A stretch of 64,000 bases of DNA, taken from assembly GCF_001904725.1 (NCBI RefSeq), contig NZ_MRCE01000006.1, positions 1 through 64,000 on the forward strand, in the 5' to 3' direction. The position numbers were made by a program, and so were the translations under genes. The stretch is from Phormidium ambiguum IAM M-71. GTDB lineage: Bacteria > Cyanobacteriota > Cyanobacteriia > Cyanobacteriales > Aerosakkonemataceae. A model generated the notes under the pieces. It saw nothing but the letters and a program-made list of their open reading frames with translations. It was not told the DNA's origin and did not search any database. How positions within the stretch are numbered: the first letter of the stretch is position 1; every line of letters begins with the position of its first letter. Positions 1 through 10,023 of the stretch are shown piece after piece.

Positions 1-74
1 CAGTTGCTCTCCATTTAATCAATCCTCAACATTTAAGAAATTGGTTTGCTCGTTGTTGCTATTGTACCTCTTAA
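1..74 (+). pseudogene. 3' end of a transposase gene, cut by window start
   Basis: Frame 3 is open from the window edge and gives 23 residues ending in WFARCCYCTS followed by a TAA at 72-74. From memory, a C-terminus of the form WF(T/A)HCCYCTS is common in IS630-type transposases of cyanobacteria; that assignment is recollection and not a search result. Whether the rest of the gene is intact lies outside the window. The sequence just downstream belongs to a broken toxin-antitoxin locus, so the element probably inserted there. Confidence 0.5.
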
Positions 75-79
75 CAGCG

Positions 80-196
80 CAAAGCGCTGTAATTGAATTC
101 CAGAAAGAACTATCTCGTCGATAAATCTGCATCAACTACGATGTTGAAGACTTGCAAGCTGATATAGAAACTTTAAAAGAACTAGGATATTTGTGA
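80..196 (+). pseudogene. C-terminal remnant of a UPF0175-type antitoxin
   Basis: The frame reads VIEFQKELSRR, a TAA at 122-124, then ICINYDVEDLQADIETLKEL and a few more residues before a TGA at 194-196. The INYDVEDLQADI stretch resembles the usual C-terminus of UPF0175 antitoxins (INYDV-E-x-ADI-TL-LG). The internal stop and the missing N-terminus show that it is dead. It overlaps the next fragment as GTGA, the normal coupling of a UPF0175/DUF3368 pair. The family call is from memory of the pattern. The left boundary is approximate. Confidence 0.55.
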
Positions 197-303
197 CATT
201 CGTTAGCAATACATCTCCCATTACCAACTTAGCAGTAATAGGACAACTCAACCTGTTGCAACAGCTTTTTGAAACCTTATTGGTACTTACTAACAACTCC
301 TAA
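193..303 (+). pseudogene. N-terminal remnant of a DUF3368 (PIN-like) toxin
   Basis: From a GTG at 193 the frame encodes 36 residues beginning MTFVSNTSPITNLAVIGQL and stops at 301-303. VSNTSPITNLAxIGQL is the typical start of DUF3368 proteins, whose first Asp/Asn belongs to a PIN-type active site. The usual length is about 160 residues, so more than three quarters is missing. It follows the antitoxin remnant with a 4-base overlap, as intact pairs do. No function is expected. Confidence 0.6.
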
Positions 304-322
304 AATTCCGATTCTGTAACTA

Positions 323-658
323 TTATTTTACTTGAATATACTCATCACCTGTTAAACTTTTCCGGCGTTGTCTAAATTCTTCAAACAATTCAAAAAAACT
401 ATCTAGTGCTTCGCGTTCATCCTGAGAAAAAAACAAAATTATATTAGCCCAAGATTGAGAAGATTTTATCCCAAATTTTTCCTGAATCCATTCTTGAAAT
501 CCATCTAGCGGGTTCTCTGCTGTTAAAGGTACGCCAAGCTGGTACTGTGCTACATTATATCCAGATAAAAAAGCCTGAAGACAAACGATCGATGGTCTAC
601 CTAAATAAGCAGCAGGTTTCTTTTTGATTTTCTCCAGAATATCACCTAGATAATCCAT
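323..658 (-). CDS. candidate immunity protein for the papain-fold toxin
   Basis: A protein of 111 residues. The ATG at 658 is chosen because AGGAGG lies six bases before it; a longer reading from TTG at 697 is possible. The sequence has an N-terminal KKPAAYLGRPSIVCLQAFLS stretch and a C-terminal acidic segment (DEREALDSFFELFEEFRQRR). A pattern of (R/K)P-x-YLG-x-S-x-x-L-x-x-F-x-x-GY occurs in small proteins encoded next to polymorphic toxins, which suggests an immunity role; that is inference. It lies 59 bases downstream of the toxin gene on the same strand, the usual toxin-then-immunity order. It could instead be an unrelated conserved hypothetical protein. Confidence 0.6.
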   Translation of the reverse strand: MDYLGDILEKIKKKPAAYLGRPSIVCLQAFLSGYNVAQYQLGVPLTAENPLDGFQEWIQEKFGIKSSQSWANIILFFSQDEREALDSFFELFEEFRQRRKSLTGDEYIQVK

Positions 659-717
659 CGCCAACCTCCTGTTCTTCAACTTATCAATTATTGTCAAATA
701 ACTAAATTATAAACTAA

Positions 718-1098
718 TTAAAACTCTGTTTCTATCACCGTAAATTTGCCATTAAAATCTTCTACCAAAGGCCCTCCAAAACTATTGAGCCATTCCTGTT
801 TAGCAATTCCGTCAGGATAGAGGTTATCAAAAACTGTTTCAACTCTTCCTAATTCACTTTCAATCTGAATAACCACGCCTTGATGAAAACCATTGAGAGC
901 AATTTGTCGATCGCTTCCTACCGGATTAGTAATAATTGAAAAAGGTAATCTATCAGTATTAGTACTAATTCTTATCAACTTACCCTTCAGCCCTTCTATT
1001 TGCAAGTACCTTTGGATATCTTGAGAGCATTCCAGACATTGAAAATTTCTATAGGTTTTAGCAATCTGCCTAATCTCTTCAATTTGCTCCTCAGTCAT
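718..1098 (-). CDS. papain-fold toxin domain protein (Tox-PL-2 type)
   Basis: A protein of 126 residues matching the pattern of stand-alone papain fold toxin 2 domains: IAKTYRNFQCLEC with Cys21 and Cys24, an NGFHQGVVI strand with His72, and VFDN with Asp91/Asn92. These would form a Cys-His-Asp/Asn triad of a cysteine peptidase or deamidase-like fold. No secretion domain or signal peptide is attached, so it is the toxic module alone; a cytoplasmic or cassette role is possible. The putative immunity gene follows. It sits next to a transposase end and a wrecked toxin-antitoxin pair, which fits a recently acquired cassette. The target is unknown. Confidence 0.65.
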   Translation of the reverse strand: MTEEQIEEIRQIAKTYRNFQCLECSQDIQRYLQIEGLKGKLIRISTNTDRLPFSIITNPVGSDRQIALNGFHQGVVIQIESELGRVETVFDNLYPDGIAKQEWLNSFGGPLVEDFNGKFTVIETEF

Positions 1099-1224
1099 AG
1101 CGATAATTACTTAAAATATCTAAACACATTGTTTTCCTGACTCAGCTTGCTGCATTTCATTTCTGTTATCCGCGTTACTTCTAGTAATACAGATGAAACC
1201 TGTAGGAATAGCTATCGCCACCCC

Positions 1225-1258
1225 AAAAAAATGCGACTACCCGAAACATCCGAGTAGC
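1225..1258 (-). terminator. rho-independent terminator of the tgt-psbK operon
   Basis: Read on the minus strand, CTACTCG pairs with CGGGTAG around a 7-base loop, followed closely by a run of seven T (plus-strand A at 1225-1231). It sits about 36 bases after the psbK stop. Confidence 0.7.
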
Positions 1259-1293
1259 CACATAAATTTTTTGAAATCAAACTATTTAACTGT

Positions 1294-1431
1294 TTATCTA
1301 AAACCAACTGCTGCTTGCCAAACAAAAGCCAACAGTAAGAAAAACACGGGGATAATCGGCAGAACATCCACCAGTGGATCGAACATCGAAAAAGCTTCAG
1401 GCAATTTTGCTAGTAAGAGCGCCGCTTCCAT
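1294..1431 (-). CDS. psbK: photosystem II reaction center protein K precursor
   Basis: This 45-residue ORF is too short for most gene callers. It encodes MEAALLLA followed by [20 protein letters not shown] and a hydrophobic segment ending VWQAAVGFR. This is the PsbK sequence: a short leader cleaved before KLPEAF, giving a mature 37-residue single-span thylakoid protein at the periphery of photosystem II. The start lies three bases after the tgt stop, so the two genes are almost certainly cotranscribed, and a terminator follows. The opposite-strand ORF at 1193-1438 is only its shadow. Confidence 0.95.
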   Translation of the reverse strand: MEAALLLAKLPEAFSMFDPLVDVLPIIPVFFLLLAFVWQAAVGFR

Positions 1432-1434
1432 TAA

Positions 1435-3062
<1,628 letters not shown>

Positions 3063-3265
3063 AATCAAAAAGCCTCTTTTTTTATTCCGTTTTTATCTTG
3101 ACAAGGAAGTTGTATATGTAACAAAGGGGTGAAGCCCTACAGTCTTACTGAACCTTTAAAATAGGAAATTTGTCACCGATGAAATTTTAGTGTTGCTAAT
3201 GGGCATACTAAATTAGAAGCCAAGAAATTTCTGTTTAAGGAACCCTGCTAATTAGGTAACAATTA

Positions 3266-3296
3266 CCTACTACGATACCCGCGTAGTAGGATTTTT
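3266..3296 (+). terminator. free-standing hairpin with T-run
   Basis: CCTACTACG pairs perfectly with CGTAGTAGG around a 7-base loop and is followed by ATTTTT. It lies in the 400-base divergent gap between the tgt operon and cobS, with no ORF before it on this strand. It could end a small RNA or act as an attenuator before cobS. The rest of the gap shows no cobalamin riboswitch that I can recognise. Confidence 0.45.
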
Positions 3297-3421
3297 CCTT
3301 ATGGATTTCCCGGAGACTTAAAAATTAGGTGACGAGATCATCTTATCCTAGAATCTTTGTGTAACCCATCATCATTTTTACCGAAATTATCGATCGACTT
3401 TTCTCCGTATTATAAAAAGGT

Positions 3422-3478
3422 GGGGAGACAAGGGGACAAGGGGAAGTTTCGCTCGCAAATGACAAATGACCAATGACT
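3422..3478 (+). repeat. short tandem repeats at the cobS start
   Basis: GGGGAGACAAGGGGACAAGGGG at 3422-3443 and a run of heptamers of the form AATGACN at 3457-3478. The cobS ATG at 3473 falls inside the last heptamer. The units resemble the heptanucleotide STRR repeats of filamentous cyanobacteria. Confidence 0.6.
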
Positions 3479-4276
3479 AAAGATAAACATTGGACGAGAA
3501 AGGTGTATCGTTTTTGGGAGCAGCAAACAGCGACCTTGGCAGCTGCGATCGCATTTTATACTTGTTTACCTGTGCCAATTAGTTGGACGTTAGCCTTTCG
3601 CGGCATCGCCCGTCTTGCACCTGTAATCGGATTAATCATCGGCGGAATACTGGGATTGTTAGATTCTGGCTTGAGTTTGTTGGGAATGCCAGTACTAACA
3701 CAGTCAGTTTTAGTAATTTTAGCGGGAATTGGTTTGACTGGTGGTTTGCACCTAGATGGAGCTATGGACACGGCTGATGGGCTAGCTACCCCCGACCCGA
3801 AACGTCGCTTGGAAGTGATGTCAGATAGTCTTACAGGGGCATTTGGGGCGATGGCTGCGATCGCTATTATCTTACTCAAAACAGCCGCACTACACGATAT
3901 TCAAACCCATCGTTGGTTAGCTTTAATGGCGGTAGCTGGTTGGGGACGTTGGGGACAGTTAGTAGCAATTATTTGCTACCCTTACCTCAAGCCTAGTGGT
4001 AAAGGGGCAATTCATAAAGAATCGAATCTTTCGGCTCGTGATTTGATTCCGGGACTGTTGTTACTTTTGAGTTTAAGCGGATTTTTATTGATTGTAGATA
4101 GCGATCGCTGGTTAATGTCGGTGGGAATGGCGTTTGGTGGAAGTGCGATCGCCGTTTTAACAGGCGCTTGGTTTAATTACAAATTAGGCGGACACACAGG
4201 CGATACCTACGGCGCAGTAGTCGAGTGGACTGAAGCCTTATTACTTTGTCTATTAGCCGGAATCTTTCCCAAGTAA
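3473..4276 (+). CDS. cobS: adenosylcobinamide-GDP ribazoletransferase (cobalamin synthase)
   Basis: A protein of 267 residues, the usual CobS length. It joins adenosylcobinamide-GDP to alpha-ribazole (phosphate) late in cobalamin or pseudocobalamin synthesis, at the inner membrane. It has several hydrophobic spans and the signature [14 protein letters not shown] near residue 90, followed by [16 protein letters not shown]; the Asp-rich loop binds metal and substrate. HTGDTYGA lies near the C-terminus. The ATG sits inside a heptamer repeat. The neighbours are not cobalamin genes. Confidence 0.93.
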   Translation: MTKDKHWTRKVYRFWEQQTATLAAAIAFYTCLPVPISWTLAFRGIARLAPVIGLIIGGILGLLDSGLSLLGMPVLTQSVLVILAGIGLTGGLHLDGAMDTADGLATPDPKRRLEVMSDSLTGAFGAMAAIAIILLKTAALHDIQTHRWLALMAVAGWGRWGQLVAIICYPYLKPSGKGAIHKESNLSARDLIPGLLLLLSLSGFLLIVDSDRWLMSVGMAFGGSAIAVLTGAWFNYKLGGHTGDTYGAVVEWTEALLLCLLAGIFPK

Positions 4277-4328
4277 AAAGGCTCCCAGGCGAGGAGTGTC
4301 AACAATCACCAACTACCAACCACTAGAA

Positions 4329-4784
4329 TTAAATAGGTTTGAGGCGCGTTACCTTTAGTTTAAAACTACCTCCAGCCGTTTCCCCGAAAGCACGCACGCG
4401 CACAATATAGGTTCCAGTCTCTTTAATCCGAGTAAATAACAATGAATTAGTGGTTCCATCTGGCCCATCATCATTTTCTACCACGACTACACCTTTTTTC
4501 ATCAGGGTCACAATAGTGTCAAAATTTTCGGAATTAAGATCGATTGCGATATTATCTCCAGCATTCAAGTCAATACTGTAATCTCTAGCAAATCCACCTT
4601 GTCCTGTAGGGATATCTTCTTCGGAAAGGGATTCTGTAATTTCGCCACTAGCAGGTAAAGGAACGGGGTTATGTACATCCTGTTGTGTTTGAGCTTTGAC
4701 AGTCAACGCAGTATTTGCCAAAGTTAGCAAAGTTGCAGATAAGACGAGAAAGCGGCTGAAACGAGCTAAAGAATTCTGCATCAT
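4329..4784 (-). CDS. secreted protein with a pre-peptidase C-terminal (PPC) domain
   Basis: About 151 residues from the ATG at 4784 (MMQNSLARF); an in-frame start at 4835 would add 17 residues. The N-terminus has a hydrophobic signal peptide ending near VKA-QTQ. The rest is a beta-rich domain with YSIDLNAGDNIAIDLNSENF, DTIVTL and ETGTYIVRVRAF, the hallmark pattern of PPC domains. No protease domain is attached, so the protein is a free-standing PPC module, probably periplasmic or extracellular. The binding partner is unknown. Confidence 0.8.
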   Translation of the reverse strand: MMQNSLARFSRFLVLSATLLTLANTALTVKAQTQQDVHNPVPLPASGEITESLSEEDIPTGQGGFARDYSIDLNAGDNIAIDLNSENFDTIVTLMKKGVVVVENDDGPDGTTNSLLFTRIKETGTYIVRVRAFGETAGGSFKLKVTRLKPI

Positions 4785-4916
4785 GATGAAGCGGAGTAAC
4801 CTCGCAAAAAAGCATAAGCTTGTCAATTGTGCCATATAGGAGAAGGCAGAAAGCTGAAGTAAAGTTTTAAGTTATGGCGGTTGCTCTCGGTGGTGAAGAC
4901 ATTTCCCTGTTTCCTG

Positions 4917-5615
4917 TTACTTTTGAACAAAAGTTTGCGGCTTAGCTTGTTCAGAGGTAGCGATCGCCACAATACCACAAACCCTAATTCCATTTTCACG
5001 AAGGGTATTCGCTGCTGCTAATGCAGTAGCTCCTGTAGTATAAATATCATCTAACAATAACACTTGTCTTTGCGGATGTCGTTGGCGAAAAGCTTTTCCC
5101 ATTTGAAAAGCATCGATTAAACTTTCTCTTCTTTCAATTATCGATTTACTGTGTAAAGCTTCTGTGTCTACAATTCTTTCTAAGCCGTCTTTTTGTAAAG
5201 GTAGATTAGTTACCTGACAAAAACTAGCAGCTAATAACTCTGCTTGGTTAAAGCCTCGATTCCGCAACTTGTTAAAATGCAAGGGAATAGGTACTACGAT
5301 TAAATTTTTGCCTAAATTTAATCGAGATTGTAACCAAGTTTCACCTAACCAAAAACCTAAAGGTTGAGCTATTTTTGGTTGGTTCTCGTATTTTAATACT
5401 TTCAAAGCTCGTTTTAGGGAACCGCTATAAGTTCCCCAAGGGAAAACGGGGAAATCATTTCCCCAAAACTTTTCCGGTTGAGCTATTTGACAGCGTTGTA
5501 ATTGTTTTTGGCAATATACACAGAAATTGGTAGAACTGGGACGCTGACAGAGAGGACATTGGGATTGCAGAAATAAATCTAGCAATCCTTGGTAGCAAGA
5601 TTTCCAGAATTTCAT
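4917..5615 (-). CDS. comF: ComF family phosphoribosyltransferase-like protein
   Basis: A protein of 232 residues. The N-terminus carries a zinc-ribbon-like pair of CxxC motifs (CPLCQRP and CVYC). The C-terminal half is a type I phosphoribosyltransferase fold with the PRPP loop VLLLDDIYTTGATALAA near residue 180. ComF proteins are linked to DNA uptake during natural transformation. The ATG overlaps the stop of the upstream TPR gene by 4 bases (ATGA), so the two are translationally coupled. Confidence 0.9.
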   Translation of the reverse strand: MKFWKSCYQGLLDLFLQSQCPLCQRPSSTNFCVYCQKQLQRCQIAQPEKFWGNDFPVFPWGTYSGSLKRALKVLKYENQPKIAQPLGFWLGETWLQSRLNLGKNLIVVPIPLHFNKLRNRGFNQAELLAASFCQVTNLPLQKDGLERIVDTEALHSKSIIERRESLIDAFQMGKAFRQRHPQRQVLLLDDIYTTGATALAAANTLRENGIRVCGIVAIATSEQAKPQTFVQK

Positions 5616-6649
5616 CTAGTATTCACCAGAGCCCCAAAGCGTTCATCTTGGCGAATTTTGTCAAAGTCAGAGTCTTCTTGAGCTTTGATTTTATACTCAT
5701 CTGGGTTTAATGCGATCGCTGCTAGCAAGTTTTCAATTGCTAGTTCTACATTACCTTGTTGAGCATAACAGCAAGCTTTGTTATAAAAAGCTTTGTGTTC
5801 ATCTGGTTTAAATTCGAGAACTTTGTTGTAAGCTGCGATCGCTTCTGCCAATAAACCTATTTGTGCTAAAGTTAAACCCCGGTTAAACCAAGCACAGTAA
5901 TCATCAGTTTCCGAGGCAAAAGTTTTATCAAAAGAAGCCATTGCTTCTTCTTGATTACCGATTCTCCAAAAAGCTACACCCCGGTTATACCAAGCTGGAT
6001 TAGCATCAGGTTTAATTTGCAAAGCTTTATCAAAACTGACGATCGCTTTTTCATGGTAGCCACAATGACTCAGTGTAATCCCTCGGTTATACCAGCAATT
6101 AAAATCATCAGGATTAAATTCTAATGCGCGATCGAAGCAATTCAACGCTTGTTCATAGCGACCAATTTTACCCAAAGCAATTCCTAAATTGTACCAAGCC
6201 CAATAAGCTTGCGGTTGTAACTTTACAGATTGCTCAAAACTAACAATTGCTTTTTCATAATTGCCCAGATCGCTCAAAGTAATACCGCGATTATGCCAAC
6301 TATTAGCAGAATCCGGGTTAAATTCTAAAGCTCTGTCGAAACTGTTCAACGCTTCTTCATGGCGATTTAATTTTCCCAAAGCTATCCCCCGGTTATGCCA
6401 AATCCAAGAAGTATCGGGTTTAATGGCTAAAGCAGCGTTAAAACTGATCAGCGCTTCTTCATGGCGATTTAAGTTTCCCAAAGCAAACCCTCTTTGGCAA
6501 AGAGCGCTATGATAGTCGAACTGGATGTTTATCGCAGTATCAAAGCTAACAATCGCTTCTTCATAATTCTTTTTCTCACTCAGAAGTAAGCCATGTTGGA
6601 AAAAAAATTCGGCTTCAAGACTTTTGTTTAGACTCATAGAACCTGTCAT
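5612..6649 (-). CDS. tetratricopeptide repeat protein
   Basis: About 345 residues from the ATG at 6649; a TTG at 6691 would add 14. It is almost entirely TPR units of 34 residues with the recurrent pattern W-x-NRG-x-x-L-x-x-x-G-x-x-EEA-x-x-x-(F/Y)D-x-A-x-x-x-x-P, about eight copies. Such superhelices bind other proteins. There is no enzyme domain or signal peptide. The near-identical repeats may recombine. It is coupled to comF by a 4-base overlap, but a shared role is only a guess. Confidence 0.88.
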   Translation of the reverse strand: MTGSMSLNKSLEAEFFFQHGLLLSEKKNYEEAIVSFDTAINIQFDYHSALCQRGFALGNLNRHEEALISFNAALAIKPDTSWIWHNRGIALGKLNRHEEALNSFDRALEFNPDSANSWHNRGITLSDLGNYEKAIVSFEQSVKLQPQAYWAWYNLGIALGKIGRYEQALNCFDRALEFNPDDFNCWYNRGITLSHCGYHEKAIVSFDKALQIKPDANPAWYNRGVAFWRIGNQEEAMASFDKTFASETDDYCAWFNRGLTLAQIGLLAEAIAAYNKVLEFKPDEHKAFYNKACCYAQQGNVELAIENLLAAIALNPDEYKIKAQEDSDFDKIRQDERFGALVNTR

Positions 6650-6835
6650 CTCTCTTTGGGCAGATTTGTTTGTTTTTTTTAGAATGCCCAAAAACAGCTA
6701 AGGAAGCAACAGTCAAACAAAAAAATCTACAAGATTCTGGAGAAAATTTTCTGGCGTTGTCTTTGATTTAACTTAGATCTCTCACGAATACTTGATTAAG
6801 CGAGCAAAAAGACACAACTTACATAACTAATACAA

Positions 6836-6892
6836 AGGTACGTAGTTGCGCTTCAGCACCTTTCTTGAATACTCAAGTATAACTACGTACCT
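6836..6892. repeat. palindromic intergenic repeat, copy 1
   Basis: Arms AGGTACGTAGTT and AACTACGTACCT are perfect inverted 12-mers around an inner CTTGA/TCAAG hairpin. The left arm continues GCGCTTCAGC, matching copies near 17.9, 20.5 and 61.1 kb. It lies between the methyltransferase 3' end and the TPR gene 5' end. Confidence 0.65.
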
Positions 6893-6940
6893 CAAAAATT
6901 ATTGATGATACTTGCATCAGTCCTGTACGGTAAATAATTG

Positions 6941-7873
6941 CTAATTTACCTCAGCAATAATTGTGCGATGACGAGGACTGTTAGGGGTGATTGTTGGCGC
7001 AGAAAAACCTGCTTCTACTAAAGCTTGGGAAATGTCCAATGTAAAGTATTCATCCAAGTAAGGTTCAGTACTTTTGAGCAAGGTAAAAACGTAAGGAGGC
7101 ATTTTTACATAAGCTGAAGATTGAGGATTCATATCCATAATGGCAATATGACCATTTGGACGCAGCAGACGTTTAGCTTCTCGGAAGATTGCTTTAGTTG
7201 CTGATTGTGGCAATTCATGACACATTAAAAATATGGAAACTAAATCAAAAGAAGCATTAGGTAAACCAGTTGATTCCGCAGCCGCATGAACCCAATTAAT
7301 TTGAGTATGATTTTGTTGAGAACGGTACTCTGCTACTGCTAAAAAATAAGGCGACAAATCCAAACCTGTAACTTTTGCTTGGGGATAAATTTTTTGCAGT
7401 GCAAAGGTACTCATTCCCACACTACAACCCATGTCTAAAATGTCTTGAGGTGGGTTAGTAATTTGCTCTTTTACGATATTATGATAACTTTGCCGCAGTT
7501 TGGCATCTCCGTCAATTGAAGGAGGTTTCGACCAAATTGTAGAATGAACTGTATGAGCAGCAGATTCAACTTCTAATGCTGGTGTCCAACCGAGATTTCC
7601 TTCTTCGTAGGCGTGGAACGATCGCACATAGTATTCTGGATAAATTAAATTCTTATTTTGTACTTTTTGTAAGTAACTTTCCCAGTTTTGCTTACTTAAT
7701 TCCTTAACTTCTTCCCGCCAATATACACCAATTGTTTCGGCTCGTTTAATCATCATCTCACGAGCTTGATGTTTGGCGACATTTGCCAAGGGTTTAATAG
7801 AAAGGATTCCATTAACTAAGCGGGAAGCTAACCCTGGAGTATTGTTTACTGTTGCAGTCATTTGATTAGTCAT
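6941..7873 (-). CDS. class I SAM-dependent methyltransferase
   Basis: A protein of 310 residues. The Rossmann core lies near residues 140-250: ILDMGCSVGMSTFALQ is motif I, VTGLDLSPYFLAVA is motif II, and FDLVSIFLMCHELP and LLRPNGHIAIMDMNP follow. The pattern is that of methyltransferase domain 11/25 proteins. An N-terminal extension of about 130 residues may cap the substrate site. The substrate cannot be inferred. The start lies in a heptamer repeat (TAATGACTAATCAAATGACT), so either of two ATGs may be used. Confidence 0.85.
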   Translation of the reverse strand: MTNQMTATVNNTPGLASRLVNGILSIKPLANVAKHQAREMMIKRAETIGVYWREEVKELSKQNWESYLQKVQNKNLIYPEYYVRSFHAYEEGNLGWTPALEVESAAHTVHSTIWSKPPSIDGDAKLRQSYHNIVKEQITNPPQDILDMGCSVGMSTFALQKIYPQAKVTGLDLSPYFLAVAEYRSQQNHTQINWVHAAAESTGLPNASFDLVSIFLMCHELPQSATKAIFREAKRLLRPNGHIAIMDMNPQSSAYVKMPPYVFTLLKSTEPYLDEYFTLDISQALVEAGFSAPTITPNSPRHRTIIAEVN

Positions 7874-7981
7874 TAGCCATTAATCTTTTGTTATTGGTGA
7901 AATTTCACTTTTCCGATCCTATCAAGTTTTGGACAGCGGTTTGCGCTGATTACAGAAGTTAAAGTTAAGGGAAAGGGAACA

Positions 7982-8012
7982 TGACCAATCACAAATGACT
8001 AATGACTAATGA
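7982..8012. repeat. AATGACT heptamer repeats
   Basis: Several copies of ATGACCAAT/AATGACT in tandem between the methyltransferase and the DUF3352 gene. They are the same units as before cobS and resemble STRR repeats of filamentous cyanobacteria. Confidence 0.55.
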
Positions 8013-8026
8013 CATAAGACAAATAA

Positions 8027-9739
8027 CTATTTACCACTAGCTACAGATTGTTGTTCTTTGGGTTTTAAGGCGAAGACTATTTCCATTTGGTTGGTTGATG
8101 GGTTAACTTTATTAGCTGTGACTCCAATACCGCGAATGGAATTTAACATAGCGCAGGTATCTGAGGAGAGGGGTAATTGAAGATTCAGCAGGAAATTGCT
8201 ATTAAATACAGACATTACTGTGTCCATATCTACATAAAATGAACCTGTATTTGGTTTAGGTAAAGAACTAGTAACTGTTTGGAAAGCTTGGTTTTTTTCG
8301 AGGGTTTTAGAACTGCTAGCCATTGCTTCGACTATGGGACGACCGACGGCGACAAACATTGATTCTTTATCTAACCAACCATGTCCTAATAATACTCCTT
8401 GGTCGTTTGACCATTCGGTAATTGCTTTACCTTCAATTTGTCGGCGATCAATATTTATCGAGTTGGTTTGAGCAATGTTATCTAATTTTTTTAATGCGGT
8501 TTCGGCGGCTTTGCGATCGCTAGTTTTCACCACTAAAGCTGCACTAAAACCCATTGGTGCTAAAACACCTTCACTAGCAGGAAATGCACCAACAGCAAAT
8601 TCTCGATCCATCCAAGGCAAAATGTCTTTATCTAAATCTAAATTGACATTCTCTTTAAGATAATTGCGAATTCCATTAACTTGAGAATTAAATTGAGGAT
8701 TTTTCTTGGCTTGCGTTACTGCTTCTTTCCAACCTTGGCTAATTCCATATCCACTAACTAAAGCTACTGTATTTAAGGGGAATTTAGATACCATTTTTCC
8801 AGGTGTCGGGTTAAATTCTACAGGTTTAATAGGTTTTTGCTGCACTTCCCCGATCGCTTTCATCCGAATGCCTAAATTATCTATTCCTACCCCAACGATC
8901 ACAGATTTCATATTTTTCAACTGTTTCACTGAGGTTGGGGTTAACTGACTGATACTCGCGTTTTGATCCAGTAATTCGGTAATTACATTTTTTGATTCTG
9001 GTACATAAATTTCGGCAATTTCGTTGGATAAATCTATCCCCTTCTCTAACATTAATTTTGCGCCGACTTTATCTGCGAAAGAAGGTTCGCCTTTAAAAGT
9101 ATCGATCGCCGCTTCCAATGATTTTTTTTCCGGTGCGATTACCAGTCGATCGTTTAATAATGTTATGTAAGTGTTTTTATCTTTACTGCCACATTCCCAA
9201 ATCTTGATACCTTTATATTGAATTTCCTGTTTTTCGCCATCTGACGATTTTTTTAACTTTGTTGCAAAACTTATGGCGCTAATTTTATCTTTAATCCCAA
9301 TAATTACTAAATAATTCGGTTTTTCTGAAGTCGCTATTTCTTGGGTATTGTTGCTTGGTAAAAGGGCAAACATTACACTACCTAACCAAGGCTGAATATC
9401 TTTTGCGTAGTCTATCTTTGTGTTCTCAGCAAACAATTGTTTGTGCAGATTAGTCAGGCTATCATTGATAATCTTATGTGCTTCTGAAGTTCCAAATTGT
9501 TGCAATTTCGACCAAGCTTTTCCATCAGTAGACACTACACCTGTAACTAATGCTTCATCTGGAACTATCTTGGCGCTGGCTAACGGACTGAAATCGCTAA
9601 AAACACCACGTAAGTATAAATATCCACCTGTGACACCACAAGCTACTAAAACAGCTGCGCCAATACCCAAAGTTTTCACTTTGGAGACTTTAGATACTGG
9701 GGAAACTTCTGAAACTTTAGAGATTGTTTGGCCTAACAT
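8027..9739 (-). CDS. DUF3352 domain protein, membrane anchored
   Basis: About 570 residues from the ATG at 9739; a GTG at 9748 is alternative. The N-terminus has one hydrophobic segment (IGAAVLVACGVTGGYLYL), followed by a large domain typical of DUF3352 cyanobacterial proteins: repeated PNYLVIIGIKDK, DRLVIAPEKKSLEAAIDTF and PNTGSFYVDMDTVM segments. It probably sits in the periplasm, tethered to the membrane. The function of the family is unknown. It is a lone gene, divergent from the M1 aminopeptidase. Confidence 0.82.
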   Translation of the reverse strand: MLGQTISKVSEVSPVSKVSKVKTLGIGAAVLVACGVTGGYLYLRGVFSDFSPLASAKIVPDEALVTGVVSTDGKAWSKLQQFGTSEAHKIINDSLTNLHKQLFAENTKIDYAKDIQPWLGSVMFALLPSNNTQEIATSEKPNYLVIIGIKDKISAISFATKLKKSSDGEKQEIQYKGIKIWECGSKDKNTYITLLNDRLVIAPEKKSLEAAIDTFKGEPSFADKVGAKLMLEKGIDLSNEIAEIYVPESKNVITELLDQNASISQLTPTSVKQLKNMKSVIVGVGIDNLGIRMKAIGEVQQKPIKPVEFNPTPGKMVSKFPLNTVALVSGYGISQGWKEAVTQAKKNPQFNSQVNGIRNYLKENVNLDLDKDILPWMDREFAVGAFPASEGVLAPMGFSAALVVKTSDRKAAETALKKLDNIAQTNSINIDRRQIEGKAITEWSNDQGVLLGHGWLDKESMFVAVGRPIVEAMASSSKTLEKNQAFQTVTSSLPKPNTGSFYVDMDTVMSVFNSNFLLNLQLPLSSDTCAMLNSIRGIGVTANKVNPSTNQMEIVFALKPKEQQSVASGK

Positions 9740-10023
9740 TATCCTCACCTCACACTATGACGGGACTTTCGAGAAAAAGCAGTAGTTTTTCTGAAGCCAC
9801 TGGGAGCGAACCAGTGGAATATTTTATTTTCTGCGTAGAATTCTGTAACTAACAATGAATAGATTGTAAAGTAGTTCTGGAATTTAGCAATAGGAAATTG
9901 TATACAAAATGATTTATCTTACTATCTAAGTAATATTTCTTATAAATCTTTAAAAAATCTCTGTCTTTTTGGATACGCTTTGTTGCATAACTAGCAGTAG
10001 GAGTACGTTGAGTCACAAAGGCG

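Noticed and set aside
3069-3472. cobalamin riboswitch before cobS
   Set aside because: I could not find the GCCACTG-type B12-box in the gap; only a terminator-like hairpin and repeats are visible.
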